Positions 16,576 to 26,124 of a stretch of 64,000 nucleotides of DNA are shown here, one piece after another (positions within the stretch are counted from its first letter, which is position 1; each line of letters starts with the position of its first letter). The notes beneath the pieces are model-generated. The model saw only the letters and a program-made list of their open reading frames with translations, ran no database searches and was not told the origin of the DNA. The DNA is from DAOUAM01 sp034433305 (GTDB taxonomy: Bacteria > Chloroflexota > Dehalococcoidia > Lucifugimonadales > DAOUAM01). The stretch is taken from contig DAOUAM010000095.1 of assembly GCA_034433305.1 (NCBI GenBank), forward strand, positions 23,730-87,729. Direction: 5' to 3'. A program made the position numbers and the translations under genes.

Positions 16576-17314
16576 CAGGACCTCCCGACCTGGAGCGCCT
16601 GCTTAGTCTCCAGCGCGCCATTCCAGGCTACATGGTAAGCGTTCCTGGTATAGTGCCAAAGCCCTTTAATCCCAGAAATAAGCCCGGCTTGTGATAGTCA
16701 GTTCTAATATTTCACAGCAAATACACAAAGCTTCACTGAACGTGCATTGACGACTTCATTTTCGCATGATACTCATTTAATGACGGTACAACCGAGATTA
16801 ATCGAGGGGGACTTGGTCACACCGACTAGTCCCGGAGTAAGGTTGGAAGGAGGCAGTTAGAGGCGGCGGAAGAAGCATATTAAAGGCCCCAAGCGGCCGC
16901 CACCGCCGGGGCCGGTGCAAAGATGCACACCCGCTTTTCAGGGGGCATTTTGCGTCTTTGAGAGTAGCATAGCCCCGCTCCACAGTCAAGCAGGCTGGGC
17001 TAGCTGGCCCGGACCTGGCGATGTACGAGTCATGGCCAGGCCCAGCCTTTCCAGTGGACTGTGCTCCGCCGCCTTTGCCGACTGACCACGCACCGTCCCT
17101 CTTTTGCGCCGGATGGGCCTTTTCCACCGGCGCTGCTGGATGAAGGGATGTGACTTCCACAGGGCGCAAGCTGCTGATGGGGCCCATCAACCATGTCCTC
17201 GGGGGCCTGTCGTGCGCAGGACGGCGGTAGCCTGGCCTTTTCTGGCCGGGGCGCTGGTGTGGACGAGGGGCACGGCGCGCCGCCCCGCTGGCCTGGGGCC
17301 AGCGGGAGGCTGAC
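16576..17314. other. Long intergenic block with AT-rich core and hairpins
   Basis: 739 bases between the minus-strand aldo/keto reductase and the plus-strand yvcK region. About 16660-16800 is strikingly AT-rich for this genome. It holds TTGACG (about 16748) with TACTCA 17 bases on, a weak promoter candidate. A hairpin GGGACT...AGTCCC lies near 16809-16834, and a strong GC hairpin GGCCCC...GGGGCC lies near 16884-16912. Several frames cross the region, but none has a convincing ribosome site or protein signature. Confidence 0.5.
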
Positions 17315-17470
17315 ATGCAAAAGCACATGCGCAAGCCCGCACTCTACGAGACAGCCGGCCTGGCCTACCTGGTCCCCTGGCGCCGGGCACTGCGGTCCCT
17401 GGGACACCGCGCAAGGCTGGCGCTGGGCCTCTGGCCAGGTCGGTGGGGACTGAGGAGAAAGGGCAAGTGA
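17315..17470 (+). CDS. Candidate small basic protein upstream of yvcK (51 aa)
   Basis: ATG preceded by GGGAGG with 6-base spacing; ends at TGA 17468-17470, four bases before the GTG of yvcK. The product begins MQKHMRKPALYETAGLAYL and is rich in Arg and Leu, ending LRRKGK. It could be a short amphipathic, membrane-binding peptide or a translational coupler for yvcK. No family recognised. Support comes from ribosome site and spacing only. Confidence 0.4.
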   Translation: MQKHMRKPALYETAGLAYLVPWRRALRSLGHRARLALGLWPGRWGLRRKGK

Positions 17471-17474
17471 CGCT

Positions 17475-18500
17475 GTGAGAAGGGCGAGCGAGAACGGGCA
17501 CGGCCCCAGGATAGTGGTGATCGGCGGCGGCAGCGGCATATCCAACATCCTGCAAGGGCTGAAGCAGTACACGTCAGAGTTGACCGCCATCGTCACCATG
17601 TTCGACAGTGGTGGTAGCTCCGGCCTGCTGCGGAAGGAGTTCGGCTACCCACCCTTTGGCGACCTGCGCCGGTGCCTTCTGGCCCTGGGAGAGGAGGCCT
17701 CTGATACGGAGGCACTGCGCCGTGCCCTGGAGTTCCGCTTCGGCGAGGAGACCAGTCTGAACGGTCATAGCGTGGGCAACCTGCTCCTGGCCGCCCTTAC
17801 CACTCTCAACAACGACCTGGAGTGGGCCATCGAGCAGACCCAGCGTGTGCTCAGGGTGGCGGGCAGGGTGGTGCCTGTGACCCTGGAGAAGGCCGAGCTT
17901 TGTGCAGAGCTGGACGATGGCCGCGTGATCCTGGGCGAGTCCCACATAGACCTGCGGCTGGAGCCGGTGCCCCGCATCAAGCGCATATTCCTGGACGCGC
18001 CGGTGTCGGCCAACCCCAGGGCCATCGCCGCCATTCTCGACGCCGACGCCATCGTCCTCGGCCCGGGAGACCTCTACACCAGCATCCTGCCCAACCTGCT
18101 GGTCAACGGCATCGTACAGGCCGTAGCGGCTTCGCGGGCGGTACGCATCTATATCTGCAACCTCATGACCAAGCGGGGCGAGACCGACCAGTTCAAGGCC
18201 TCGGACTTTGTCAGAGAAGTGCTGAGCTACCTTGGCCCGGCCAGGCTGGACTGGGCCATCATAAACACCTCGGCCCCTCCCAGGCCCATTCAGCAGGCTT
18301 ACGAGAGGGAAGGCGCGTCCCTGGTGGAAGCCGACCTGAGGAGTGTGAACAGGTACGTTAACTGCATCCTCGCGGCCTCGCTGGCCACCAGCAGCCAGCC
18401 GGTGCGCCACGACAACCTTCGCACAGCCGAGGCCGTGCTGAGGGTGGTCACCGCTGGCCAGGTGCTGAACGGGCACCAGGTCCTCAGCATGTCCTGCTAG
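17475..18500 (+). CDS. yvcK: YvcK family (CofD-like) UDP-sugar-binding regulator
   Basis: 341 residues from a GTG. The N-terminal IVVIGGGSGISNILQGLK, FDSGGSSGLLRKEFGYPPFGDLRRCLLAL and GHSVGNLLLAAL are hallmark blocks of the UPF0052/YvcK family, related to CofD. YvcK homologues bind UDP-activated sugars such as UDP-GlcNAc and affect cell-wall synthesis and carbon use. The usual rapZ and whiA partners are absent; instead the gene leads directly into the polysaccharide locus, starting with a UDP-glucose dehydrogenase. A link between UDP-sugar sensing and capsule synthesis is inference from position. Confidence 0.9.
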   Translation: MRRASENGHGPRIVVIGGGSGISNILQGLKQYTSELTAIVTMFDSGGSSGLLRKEFGYPPFGDLRRCLLALGEEASDTEALRRALEFRFGEETSLNGHSVGNLLLAALTTLNNDLEWAIEQTQRVLRVAGRVVPVTLEKAELCAELDDGRVILGESHIDLRLEPVPRIKRIFLDAPVSANPRAIAAILDADAIVLGPGDLYTSILPNLLVNGIVQAVAASRAVRIYICNLMTKRGETDQFKASDFVREVLSYLGPARLDWAIINTSAPPRPIQQAYEREGASLVEADLRSVNRYVNCILAASLATSSQPVRHDNLRTAEAVLRVVTAGQVLNGHQVLSMSC

Positions 18501-18645
18501 CTGCCGTTCTGGAGGGCCTGGACTGTTGCCCCGCAGAATAGCAGCTTGGCTTGCAAGCTGGCGGCAAGGTCCCTCCTCTCCTGACGTGAGAGGGGACTGG
18601 CGCCTCATCTGAGTGAGCAAAACTGGTAAAGAAGGGAAGTGGACA

Positions 18646-19989
18646 ATGCGCATTGGGGTAATCGGGACGGGCTACGTTGGGCTGGTGGCCGCGACGTGTC
18701 TCGCGGGCAAGGGCCACCAGGTGGTCTCCATGGATGTGGACCCACTGAAGGTGCTGCAACTGGCCCAGGGAAAGGTGCCCTATTATGAGCCTCACCTGGA
18801 TGAGATGCTCCAGGAGCAGCTTGCCGCCCGGCGGGTCCGATTTACCACCGACCTCCACCAGACCGTGGCCGATGCCCAGGTGGTGTTTATCACGGTCGGC
18901 ACGCCATCGCGTCCCGATGGCTCCGTGGACCTGCAGGCCGTCTTTGAAGTGGCCGAAGGCATAGGCAGGGCGCTGAGCGGCTACCAGGTCATAGTGATAA
19001 AGAGCACCGTACCCGTGGGGACGGCGGCCCAGGTCAGGGAGAAGGTCGCCCGCCACGCCAGCGGCACCTTCGCGGTGGTGTCCAATCCCGAGTTCCTCAG
19101 GGAAGGACAGGCGGTGCACGACTTCCTCAATCCCGACCGCGTCATCCTGGGGGGCAGCGATAGCCAGGCTATCGGCCTTGTGCGCCGGATTTACGAGGAC
19201 TTCACCACGCCAGACCGCATCCTGGTCATGGACCATGGCAGCGCCGAGATGGCCAAGTATGCGGCCAACGCCTTCCTGGCCACCAGAGTGTCCTTCATCA
19301 ACGAGGTGGCGGCCCTGTGCGAGGGCATGGGCGCTGACGTGGAGCAGGTGCGGCGGGCCATCGGCATGGACCCGCGCATAGGCTACGCCTACCTCTCACC
19401 CGGCCTGGGCTACGGCGGTAGCTGCCTGCCCAAGGACATGCGCGCCATACTGTCCATGGCCCAGCAGCATGGCGTGGACGTGGAGCTGCTGCCAGCAGTG
19501 CAGCAGGTCAACGTCCACCTGCCAGCGCGACTGTTCCGCAAGATTGCAGACCACTTCGAGGGCACGGTCAAGGGCCGGCGCATCACCGTCTGGGGGCTGG
19601 CCTTTAAGGCCGGCACCGACGACATGCGTGAGTCCCCCGCCGTGCCGCTGGTGCATGCCCTGGCCGGCGCCGGAGCGCACGTGACCGCCTACGACCCCAG
19701 AGCTAACGGGGTGGCCCGCGCCATCCTGGGCGAACTGGTCTCCTTCAGCGAAGACCAGTACCTCAGCCTGGCCGACGCCGACGCCCTGGTGATTGCCACT
19801 GACTGGAACGAGTTCCGCCAGGCGGACTTGCTGCGGATGCGCCATCTCATGCGCGCGCCCACACTCTTCGACGGACGCAACCTCCTGGACCCGGCCACGG
19901 TGAGGGACATGGGCTTTATGTACTACGGGACCGGCAGGCACGGCCGGTCGCCGGTGTCAGCGCCGGCCCGGGCCCAGTACCATCGCTAG
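18646..19989 (+). CDS. ugd: UDP-glucose 6-dehydrogenase
   Basis: 447 residues. ATG at 18646 chosen because the Rossmann strand MRIGVIGTGYVGLVAATCLA then starts at residue 1; a GTG 11 codons upstream lacks a ribosome site. Residues: NAD-binding GxGxxG, STVPVGTA, NPEFLREGQAVHDF, and the catalytic Cys260 in YGGSCLPKD. It oxidises UDP-glucose twice to UDP-glucuronate with NAD+. First biosynthetic gene of the exopolysaccharide run. Confidence 0.93.
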   Translation: MRIGVIGTGYVGLVAATCLAGKGHQVVSMDVDPLKVLQLAQGKVPYYEPHLDEMLQEQLAARRVRFTTDLHQTVADAQVVFITVGTPSRPDGSVDLQAVFEVAEGIGRALSGYQVIVIKSTVPVGTAAQVREKVARHASGTFAVVSNPEFLREGQAVHDFLNPDRVILGGSDSQAIGLVRRIYEDFTTPDRILVMDHGSAEMAKYAANAFLATRVSFINEVAALCEGMGADVEQVRRAIGMDPRIGYAYLSPGLGYGGSCLPKDMRAILSMAQQHGVDVELLPAVQQVNVHLPARLFRKIADHFEGTVKGRRITVWGLAFKAGTDDMRESPAVPLVHALAGAGAHVTAYDPRANGVARAILGELVSFSEDQYLSLADADALVIATDWNEFRQADLLRMRHLMRAPTLFDGRNLLDPATVRDMGFMYYGTGRHGRSPVSAPARAQYHR

Positions 19990-20005
19990 GCAACCGCGAG
20001 GGACT

Positions 20006-21535
20006 GTGGCACATCCAGAGACCCGGAGTGGACAGGACAGCGTACGGCCAATGGCTCTGCTAAGGCTGGCGCACTGGCTGCTGGACCCCGGCTCCCGCCT
20101 TTCCCAGCGGGTGGCCCACGCCAGCTTCTGGATGCTGGCGCTGCGCGTCACCGAGCGACTCCTGGGCACGGCCAGGACCATCGTCCTGGCCAGGTTCCTG
20201 GCCCCGGAAGAGTTCGGCGTGATGGGCGTCGCGCTGTTCATCGTGGGCCTGGCCGAGAACCTGACTGTCACGGGCTTCAAGGCCGCCCTGGTGCAGCGCA
20301 AAGGCGACATCAAGGCCTACCTGGACACAGCCTGGACTATTGAGGTCCTGCGAGGTCTGATTACCGCCACGGTCCTGGTCGCTATGGCGCCACTGCTGGC
20401 GCGGTTCTTCGGCGCGCCCCACAGCGGCCTGATAGTACAGGTCATCTCCCTGAGCGTCCTGCTGGGTGGCCTCAACAACATCGCCATCGTCCACTTTCAC
20501 AAGGGGCTGGAGTTCCAGAAGCGGTTCCTGTTCCAGCTTGCCCGCATACTTCCGGAGGCGGGCATAGGCATTGGCCTGGCGGTAACGCTGCAGAGCGTGT
20601 GGGCGCTGGCATATGGGGTGCTGGTGGGGAGCATCGTACAGCTTGTGGTGTCCTACCTGCTGCACCCCTACCGTCCCAGGCCCAGGCTGGACCGGGCCAG
20701 GGCCGGGGAGCTTTACAGGTTCGGCGTCTGGGTGTACCTGGGCGACCTGTTGCAATCGGCCCGGCGGGCCGACGCGGCGGTAATCGCCAGGCTCCTTGGC
20801 CCCGTGGCGCTGGCCACCTACGAGCTGGGCCGTGGCTTCACCGAGCGTTTCACCCGCGAGATACGCAACGTGCTGTCCCAGGTGGCTTTTCCGGTGTACG
20901 CCCAGGTGCAGGACGACCTGCCCAGGCTGCGCAAGGGCTACTTCATCACCATCGAGGTAATAGCGGCGGTCACCTTTCCCCTGGCGACCCTGGTCTTTCT
21001 CCTGTCTGAGCCGCTGACCAGGGTCGTGCTGGGCGAGAAGTGGCTGGCGGTGGCGCCCCTGCTGGGGCCCCTGGCGGCGGCGGGTGCCATCCGGTCGGTG
21101 ACCTCCGTGGGAGGGGAGCTGTTCAAGGGCATCGGGCGGCCCGCGCTGTCCTTCACGGGCAACCTGGCCAGGACGCTGGCCAACCTGGCGCTCTTCTTCC
21201 CGCTGATCATGCTCTTCGGCCTTCCAGGCGCAGGGCTGGCCGTCCTCATCGCCGCGCTGGCCATCCTGCCGGGCTTCCTCTGGTACTCCCAGCGCCTGGT
21301 GCAGGCAAGCCCACGCCAGCTTGCCATGACGCTGCTGCCAGCTCTGGCCCTCAGCGCCGTCGTGGCGGCCACGGTCATACTGAGCCGGGCCATGCTGCGA
21401 GACATGGAGCTGGGCCAGCTTGTCCTGACGGCCACGCTGGTGGGCATCAGCTACCTGGCGGCCTGCGTGGTGCTGTGGCAGCTATTCCGCAGCGGCCCGC
21501 TCCAGGCCCTTCTGCGCGTCCGGCCACGGCTGTAA
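20006..21535 (+). CDS. Lipid-linked oligosaccharide flippase (Wzx/MATE-like polysaccharide exporter)
   Basis: 509 residues from a GTG after GAGGG; an ATG at 20051 is an alternative. The N-terminal signature SFWMLALRVTERLLGTARTIVLARFLAPEEFGVMG is that of the PST/Wzx family, and about twelve hydrophobic segments are seen. It would flip undecaprenyl-pyrophosphate-linked repeat units outward. It fits with the priming transferase at 38932, the candidate polymerase at 29536 and the chain-length regulator at 58103. Confidence 0.88.
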   Translation: MAHPETRSGQDSVRPMALLRLAHWLLDPGSRLSQRVAHASFWMLALRVTERLLGTARTIVLARFLAPEEFGVMGVALFIVGLAENLTVTGFKAALVQRKGDIKAYLDTAWTIEVLRGLITATVLVAMAPLLARFFGAPHSGLIVQVISLSVLLGGLNNIAIVHFHKGLEFQKRFLFQLARILPEAGIGIGLAVTLQSVWALAYGVLVGSIVQLVVSYLLHPYRPRPRLDRARAGELYRFGVWVYLGDLLQSARRADAAVIARLLGPVALATYELGRGFTERFTREIRNVLSQVAFPVYAQVQDDLPRLRKGYFITIEVIAAVTFPLATLVFLLSEPLTRVVLGEKWLAVAPLLGPLAAAGAIRSVTSVGGELFKGIGRPALSFTGNLARTLANLALFFPLIMLFGLPGAGLAVLIAALAILPGFLWYSQRLVQASPRQLAMTLLPALALSAVVAATVILSRAMLRDMELGQLVLTATLVGISYLAACVVLWQLFRSGPLQALLRVRPRL

Positions 21536-21627
21536 TACAAGGTCTATGTCAAGGTGGCGGTGTAAGATGCGCAGGCGTGTTCATTCCATGACGTGGCCCT
21601 GCCAGGCGCTCTGGAGGCTGGAGTTAC

Positions 21628-22581
21628 ATGACTGCTATGAACGGGCATCCAGGCTACATCCCTGACAGCGGCCAGCAGCTATCCTCGGCGGCGACTGCGG
21701 TGGCGGAGGCTGGCAGGCTGCCCAGCTTTCTCATCATTGGCGCCATGAAGTCGGCCACCACCTCGCTGGCCCGCTACCTGGGCGCCCATCCCCAGGTGTT
21801 CATGGTGCCCCAGAAAGAGCTCCACTACTTCGACAGGCTGCTGGACAGGGGCGAGGAGTGGTACCGGCGGCAGTTCGCCGCCGCTGATGGCCGGCCCGCC
21901 GCCGGCGAGGCCACGCCCGACTACATGTACTTCAGCGAGGTGCCGGCCCTCATGGCCCGGACGGTGCCGCAGGCCAGGCTCATCGCCATCCTGCGCGACC
22001 CGGTGGACCGGGCCTACTCCCACTACTGGCACGAGCGGGCGCGCGGCCGTGAGAGGCTGGAGTTCGCCGACGCCGTGGCCGCCGAGCCAGACCGGCTCGC
22101 CAGCGGAAACCCCGACGCCCGGCGCTATTTCTCCTACATAGACCGTGGGCGCTACCTGCGCCAGTTGCAGCGGGTCTGTCAGTACTACTCTCGGGAGTCG
22201 CTGCTGGTGCTGCTGGCGGATGACCTGTACGAGAAGCCCCTGGAGACATTCCAGGCGGTATGCCGCTTCCTGGGCGTGGACGATGCCTTCCTTCCGGCCA
22301 ACGTGGGGCAGGAGTTCAACCAGTTCATCATGTTCCGGTCGCTGTGGCTCCGCGACCTGGCGCAGAGGCTCTACTCCGGGCCGCATATCCTGCGCGCCGT
22401 GGCCAGGCTCCTGGCGAGGGCCAACAACCGGCGCACGGCGTACCCGCCCCTCGGGCCGGATATGAGGGCGCTGGTTGCCAGGCTCTTCGAGGATGACAAC
22501 GCGGCCCTGGCGGCCTGGCTTGGCCGCGACCTGTCCTCCTGGGGCAGGCCACGGCGCCGTAGTGTCCGGTTGGGAAGATGA
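21628..22581 (+). CDS. Sulfotransferase (paralogue 1)
   Basis: 317 residues. PAPS 5'-phosphosulfate loop IIGAMKSATTSLARYLG (about 36-52) and 3'-phosphate motif AILRDPVDRAYSHYW are clear, placing it with NodH/heparan-sulfate-type sulfotransferases. The loop has Ala where the close paralogue at 34011 has Gly (KSATTS versus RSGTTS). It shares with that paralogue the end DNAALAAWLGRDLS. It would transfer sulfate from PAPS to a sugar hydroxyl or amine. Its stop overlaps the ATG of the next glycosyltransferase. Confidence 0.9.
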   Translation: MTAMNGHPGYIPDSGQQLSSAATAVAEAGRLPSFLIIGAMKSATTSLARYLGAHPQVFMVPQKELHYFDRLLDRGEEWYRRQFAAADGRPAAGEATPDYMYFSEVPALMARTVPQARLIAILRDPVDRAYSHYWHERARGRERLEFADAVAAEPDRLASGNPDARRYFSYIDRGRYLRQLQRVCQYYSRESLLVLLADDLYEKPLETFQAVCRFLGVDDAFLPANVGQEFNQFIMFRSLWLRDLAQRLYSGPHILRAVARLLARANNRRTAYPPLGPDMRALVARLFEDDNAALAAWLGRDLSSWGRPRRRSVRLGR

Positions 22582-23777
22582 AGAGGCGAGTCCTCTACCT
22601 CATAGACTGCCTGGGCCACGGCGGCGCGGAGCACCAGCTAGTGCTTACGGTGGGCGCCCTGGACCGCCAGCGCTTCGAGAGCTTTGTATGCTTCCTTCAT
22701 CCCCAGGACTATCTATCAGACCACATCCGGCGGCAGGGCGTGCCGGTCTACGGGCTTGGCCTGCCCCCGGGCAAGCCCCACTGGCCCAGGGCAGTCTGGA
22801 AGGTCAGGAGACTGGTGCGCTCCCTGGGTGTAGACCTCATCCATACCAGCCTGTTCGAGTCCGACGTCATTGGCGGGACAGTGGGGCGGCTGTGTGGCGT
22901 GCCCGTGGTGAGTACCCTTTGCAACATCGGCGGCGAGCCGGAGCGTCTGGTGGACAACCCCTTTCAAGGCCCGCTGAAGCTGGCCTTCGGCAATGGCCTG
23001 TGGGGGCTGGTGCTGCGCCACTGCCAGAGCCACTGCATAGCCATCTCCCGGGCGGTGAAGGCGTCCTCCATGAGGAGCTACCGGCTTGGCGAGGACCGGC
23101 TGACCGTGGTGTACAGGGCGCTGCCCGACGCCTGGTACGCCGAGGTGTCCCGGGAGCGCGTGGCGGCGCTGCGGGACTCCCTGGGCCTTGGAGGCGCCTT
23201 CCCGGTGCTGCTCAACGTCGGTCGGCTGGTGCCCCAGAAAGGCCAGCGCTACCTGATAGAGGCTATGCCGCGCGTCGTGCAGCGTTTCCCTCTGGCGCGC
23301 CTGCTCATCGTCGGCTCAGGGCCGCTCCTGGGGCCGCTGCGCTCCCTCGGTCAGGCGCTGGGCGTGGAACAGCACGTGCACTTCCTGGGCCGCCGCGAGG
23401 ATGTGCGCGACCTGCTGGAGGTCTGCGATATATTCGTCTTCCCATCCCTGTTCGAGGGCCTGGGCGTGGCGCTCCTGGAGGCGGCTGGCACCGGCAGGCC
23501 CTGCGTCGCCTCCCGCGTAGGCCCCCTTCCTGAGGTCATCGAGGATGGAGTGTCGGGCCTGCTGGTGGAGCCGGCCAGTCCGCTGGCCCTCTCGGAGGCC
23601 ATTCTGCGGCTAGCCTCGGAGCCAGACACGGTCAGGGCCATGGGCCAGCGCGCTCGGGAGCAGGTCCACAGCCGTTTCAGGGTGGACCGCATGGTCAGTG
23701 ACCTGGCCAGCGTCTATGAGGCGGTCCTGGAGGGCAGAGGGTCGCCCAGGGATGCCATGGCATCCGGGACTCTGTAG
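22578..23777 (+). CDS. GT4 glycosyltransferase 1
   Basis: 399 residues; ATG overlaps the preceding stop by 4 bases. GT-B fold: N-terminal YLIDCLGHGGAEHQLVL, and C-terminal NVGRLVPQKGQRYLIEA, LGRREDVRDLLEVCDIFVFP and the EX7E region FEGLGVALLEAAGTGRP that holds the donor nucleotide. Retaining transferase using a nucleotide-sugar donor; sugar and acceptor unknown. Probably cytoplasmic, membrane-associated, building the repeat unit on undecaprenyl phosphate. Confidence 0.9.
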   Translation: MKRRVLYLIDCLGHGGAEHQLVLTVGALDRQRFESFVCFLHPQDYLSDHIRRQGVPVYGLGLPPGKPHWPRAVWKVRRLVRSLGVDLIHTSLFESDVIGGTVGRLCGVPVVSTLCNIGGEPERLVDNPFQGPLKLAFGNGLWGLVLRHCQSHCIAISRAVKASSMRSYRLGEDRLTVVYRALPDAWYAEVSRERVAALRDSLGLGGAFPVLLNVGRLVPQKGQRYLIEAMPRVVQRFPLARLLIVGSGPLLGPLRSLGQALGVEQHVHFLGRREDVRDLLEVCDIFVFPSLFEGLGVALLEAAGTGRPCVASRVGPLPEVIEDGVSGLLVEPASPLALSEAILRLASEPDTVRAMGQRAREQVHSRFRVDRMVSDLASVYEAVLEGRGSPRDAMASGTL

Positions 23778-23781
23778 CGCA

Positions 23782-24933
23782 ATGGGGCGCATGGCGAGAG
23801 TCCTGCACCTCGTCCACTCGGACCAGCGCCGGGGCGCCGAGGTCTTCGCCTCGCAACTGGTCAGGCACCTCCATGGCGAGGGCCTGGAAAGCGCCGTGTG
23901 CATCCTGCACTCGTCGCCTGGCCCCGGCCTGGCCCTGGATGGCGTCCGGGCCTACCTCCTGGACGGCAAGTACCTGGCTGATGGGAAGCGAGTCACGTTG
24001 GGCGGCCCGAAGCTGTGGGGCCTGCGCCGCGTGCTGGCCGAGTTCCAGCCCGACGTGGTCCTGGCCCACGGCTCCAGCTCCCTGAGGTACGGGGCGCTGA
24101 GCAGGCTGTCGCGCCGGGGGCTGAAGGCCATCTACCGCAACATCGGCATGGCCAGCTTCTGGGCCGGCCCCGCGCCCGTGGTGCAGGCCAACCGGCTCCT
24201 GCTGCGGGCCTTCGACCTGGTGGTGTCCCTGAGCGACAGGGCGCGCCAGGACTTCCTGAGCGTCTATCATCTGCCGCCCCAGCGCGTGGCCGTCATACCC
24301 AACGGCATAGACGCCGGCCCCTTCAGGGCGCTGCCTGGCCCGGAGCAGCGGGAGGCCTGCCGCCGGTCGCTGAGCCTTGCCCGGCGGGACTTCGCTCTCA
24401 TCTGCGTGGGCGGCCTTTCGCCGGAGAAGGGCCAGGAGGACCTGCTGCACATCCTTCGTGAAGCGCGCGGGCGGGCAGGCAGCATGAGGCTGCTGCTGGC
24501 GGGCGATGGCCCCCTGCGGCGGACGCTGGAGCAGAAGGCCGCCAGCCTGGGCATCGCCGATAGCGTGAGCTTCCTGGGCGTGCGCGACGACGTCCCGGCG
24601 CTGCTGGCCGCGGCCGACCTGTTCGTGCTGCCCAGCAGGAGCGAGGGCATTCCGGGGGCGCTGATAGAGGCCGGCATGGCTGGCCTGAGCGCCGTCGCCT
24701 GCGACGTGGGCGCCGTCTCCGACGTGGTGCTGAACGGGGTGACGGGCGTAGTCGTCCGCCCGGGCGACAGGGCAGCCTTCAGGGAGGCCGTCATTGACCT
24801 GGCCCAGGCCCCGCAGCGAAGGCAGGCCATGGGCGCTGCCGCACGGGAGCGCTGCCTGCGCCACTTCGACATGGCCAGAGTCGCCGGCATGTACCGCGAC
24901 CTGCTCCTTGCCCTGCTGGACGGCAGGGCATAG
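23782..24933 (+). CDS. GT4 glycosyltransferase 2
   Basis: 383 residues. The ATG at 23782 is 5 bases after the previous stop; an ATG three codons on is an alternative. N-terminal VLHLVHSDQRRGAEVFASQL, central CVGGLSPEKGQEDLLHIL and LGVRDDVPALLAAADLFVLP, and donor-site SEGIPGALIEAGMAGL with the EX7E spacing identify a GT-B, GT4-like enzyme. Specificity unknown. Confidence 0.88.
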   Translation: MGRMARVLHLVHSDQRRGAEVFASQLVRHLHGEGLESAVCILHSSPGPGLALDGVRAYLLDGKYLADGKRVTLGGPKLWGLRRVLAEFQPDVVLAHGSSSLRYGALSRLSRRGLKAIYRNIGMASFWAGPAPVVQANRLLLRAFDLVVSLSDRARQDFLSVYHLPPQRVAVIPNGIDAGPFRALPGPEQREACRRSLSLARRDFALICVGGLSPEKGQEDLLHILREARGRAGSMRLLLAGDGPLRRTLEQKAASLGIADSVSFLGVRDDVPALLAAADLFVLPSRSEGIPGALIEAGMAGLSAVACDVGAVSDVVLNGVTGVVVRPGDRAAFREAVIDLAQAPQRRQAMGAAARERCLRHFDMARVAGMYRDLLLALLDGRA

Positions 24934-24960
24934 CCAGCGCGGACTTCAGGAGGGGGACAG

Positions 24961-26118
24961 ATGGACCGCAAAGTCAAGGTCATGTGGCTGATAAAGGGAC
25001 TGGGCGTCGGCGGGGCCGAGCAGTTGCTGGCCAACTCGGTGCCCTACCTGGACCGCTCCCGCTTCTCCTACGAGATCGCCTACTTCCTGCCCTGGAAGAA
25101 CGCCCTGGTCAGCCAGTTCACCTCCCAGGGCGTGCCGGCCTTCTGTCTGAACGCCAGGACTCCCCTGGACGTGTTCGTGGTGCGCAGGCTGGCCCGGCTC
25201 CTGAAGGAGCGGCAGGTGGACATCCTGGACTGCCACCTGCCATACCCGGGCGTCATGGGCAGGCTGGCGGGCCGTCTGGCCGGCGTGCCGGTGGTCATGT
25301 ACACCGAGCACAGCCTGGCCGTCCAGCGGCGCATCGAGGGGCTGCGCTACATAAGCTTCTTTGCCAACGTCTTCACCTACTTCGGGACAGACCTCATCCT
25401 CTGCGTCTCCCGGGACACCTACCAGGACGTCCGGCGCTTCAACGTCTGGCGCACGCCCATGCAGCACATCTACAACGGCATAGACCTGGCGCCCCTGGAG
25501 TCGGGGCAGGTGGACAGGGCCGCCGCCCACCAGGCCATGGGCATACCGGCGGGCCACAAGGTGGTGGGGCACGTGGCCAACATGGCCTCCAAGAAGCGGC
25601 AGGTGGACCTGCTGAAGGCTGCCAGGGCCGTCGTGGGCCAGGACCCCAACGTGACCTTCCTGCTGGTGGGCCGAGGGCCTGAGCTGGAGAAGCTGCGGCG
25701 CATGGCCAGGGACATGGGGCTTGAGCGCCACGTCATCCTGCCGGGGTTTGTGGAAGACCTGCGGGTAGCCATGAGCGCCTTCGACGTCTTCGTCCTGTCC
25801 TCCCTGTACGAGGGCCTGCCCACGGTGATTATGGAGGCCATGGCCATGGGCATACCGCCGGTGGCGACGAGGGTAGGGGGCACGCCGGAGATCATCAGCG
25901 AGGGCGTGGACGGCTTCCTGGTGCGCCCCAAGGCCCCGGAGGAGATCGCCCGGAAAGTCCTGGCCCTGCTGCGGGACGACAGCCTGCGCCAGGCCATGAG
26001 CGAGCGCGGCCGGCGCAAGGTCCGGGAGCTGTTCGACATCCGCCGGCGGGTGCGGGAGGTGGAGGAGGTCTACCAGCAACTGCTGCTGCGCCACAGGCCC
26101 TCCCTGGCCACGGGCTGA
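24961..26118 (+). CDS. GT4 glycosyltransferase 3
   Basis: 385 residues; ATG preceded by AGGAGGGGGACAG. N-terminal MWLIKGLGVGGAEQLLANS, then VGHVANMASKKRQVDLLKAA, LPGFVEDLRVAMSAFDVFVL and YEGLPTVIMEAMAMGIP. The architecture is the same as the two preceding genes, from which it may have arisen by duplication. Last gene before a repeat-filled gap. Confidence 0.9.
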   Translation: MDRKVKVMWLIKGLGVGGAEQLLANSVPYLDRSRFSYEIAYFLPWKNALVSQFTSQGVPAFCLNARTPLDVFVVRRLARLLKERQVDILDCHLPYPGVMGRLAGRLAGVPVVMYTEHSLAVQRRIEGLRYISFFANVFTYFGTDLILCVSRDTYQDVRRFNVWRTPMQHIYNGIDLAPLESGQVDRAAAHQAMGIPAGHKVVGHVANMASKKRQVDLLKAARAVVGQDPNVTFLLVGRGPELEKLRRMARDMGLERHVILPGFVEDLRVAMSAFDVFVLSSLYEGLPTVIMEAMAMGIPPVATRVGGTPEIISEGVDGFLVRPKAPEEIARKVLALLRDDSLRQAMSERGRRKVRELFDIRRRVREVEEVYQQLLLRHRPSLATG

Positions 26119-26124
26119 GGGCGG

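Noticed and set aside
16880..17000. Minus-strand AAAGACGCAAA segment as a cyclic-di-GMP (GEMM) riboswitch
   Set aside because: Only the short GACGCAAA piece resembles the motif; the GGGCAAACC and GAAA-loop parts are not found at the right spacing.
16798..17334. Long minus-strand frame across the intergenic block
   Set aside because: No ribosome site, no domain pattern, and it is crossed by hairpins; typical of spurious frames in GC-rich DNA.
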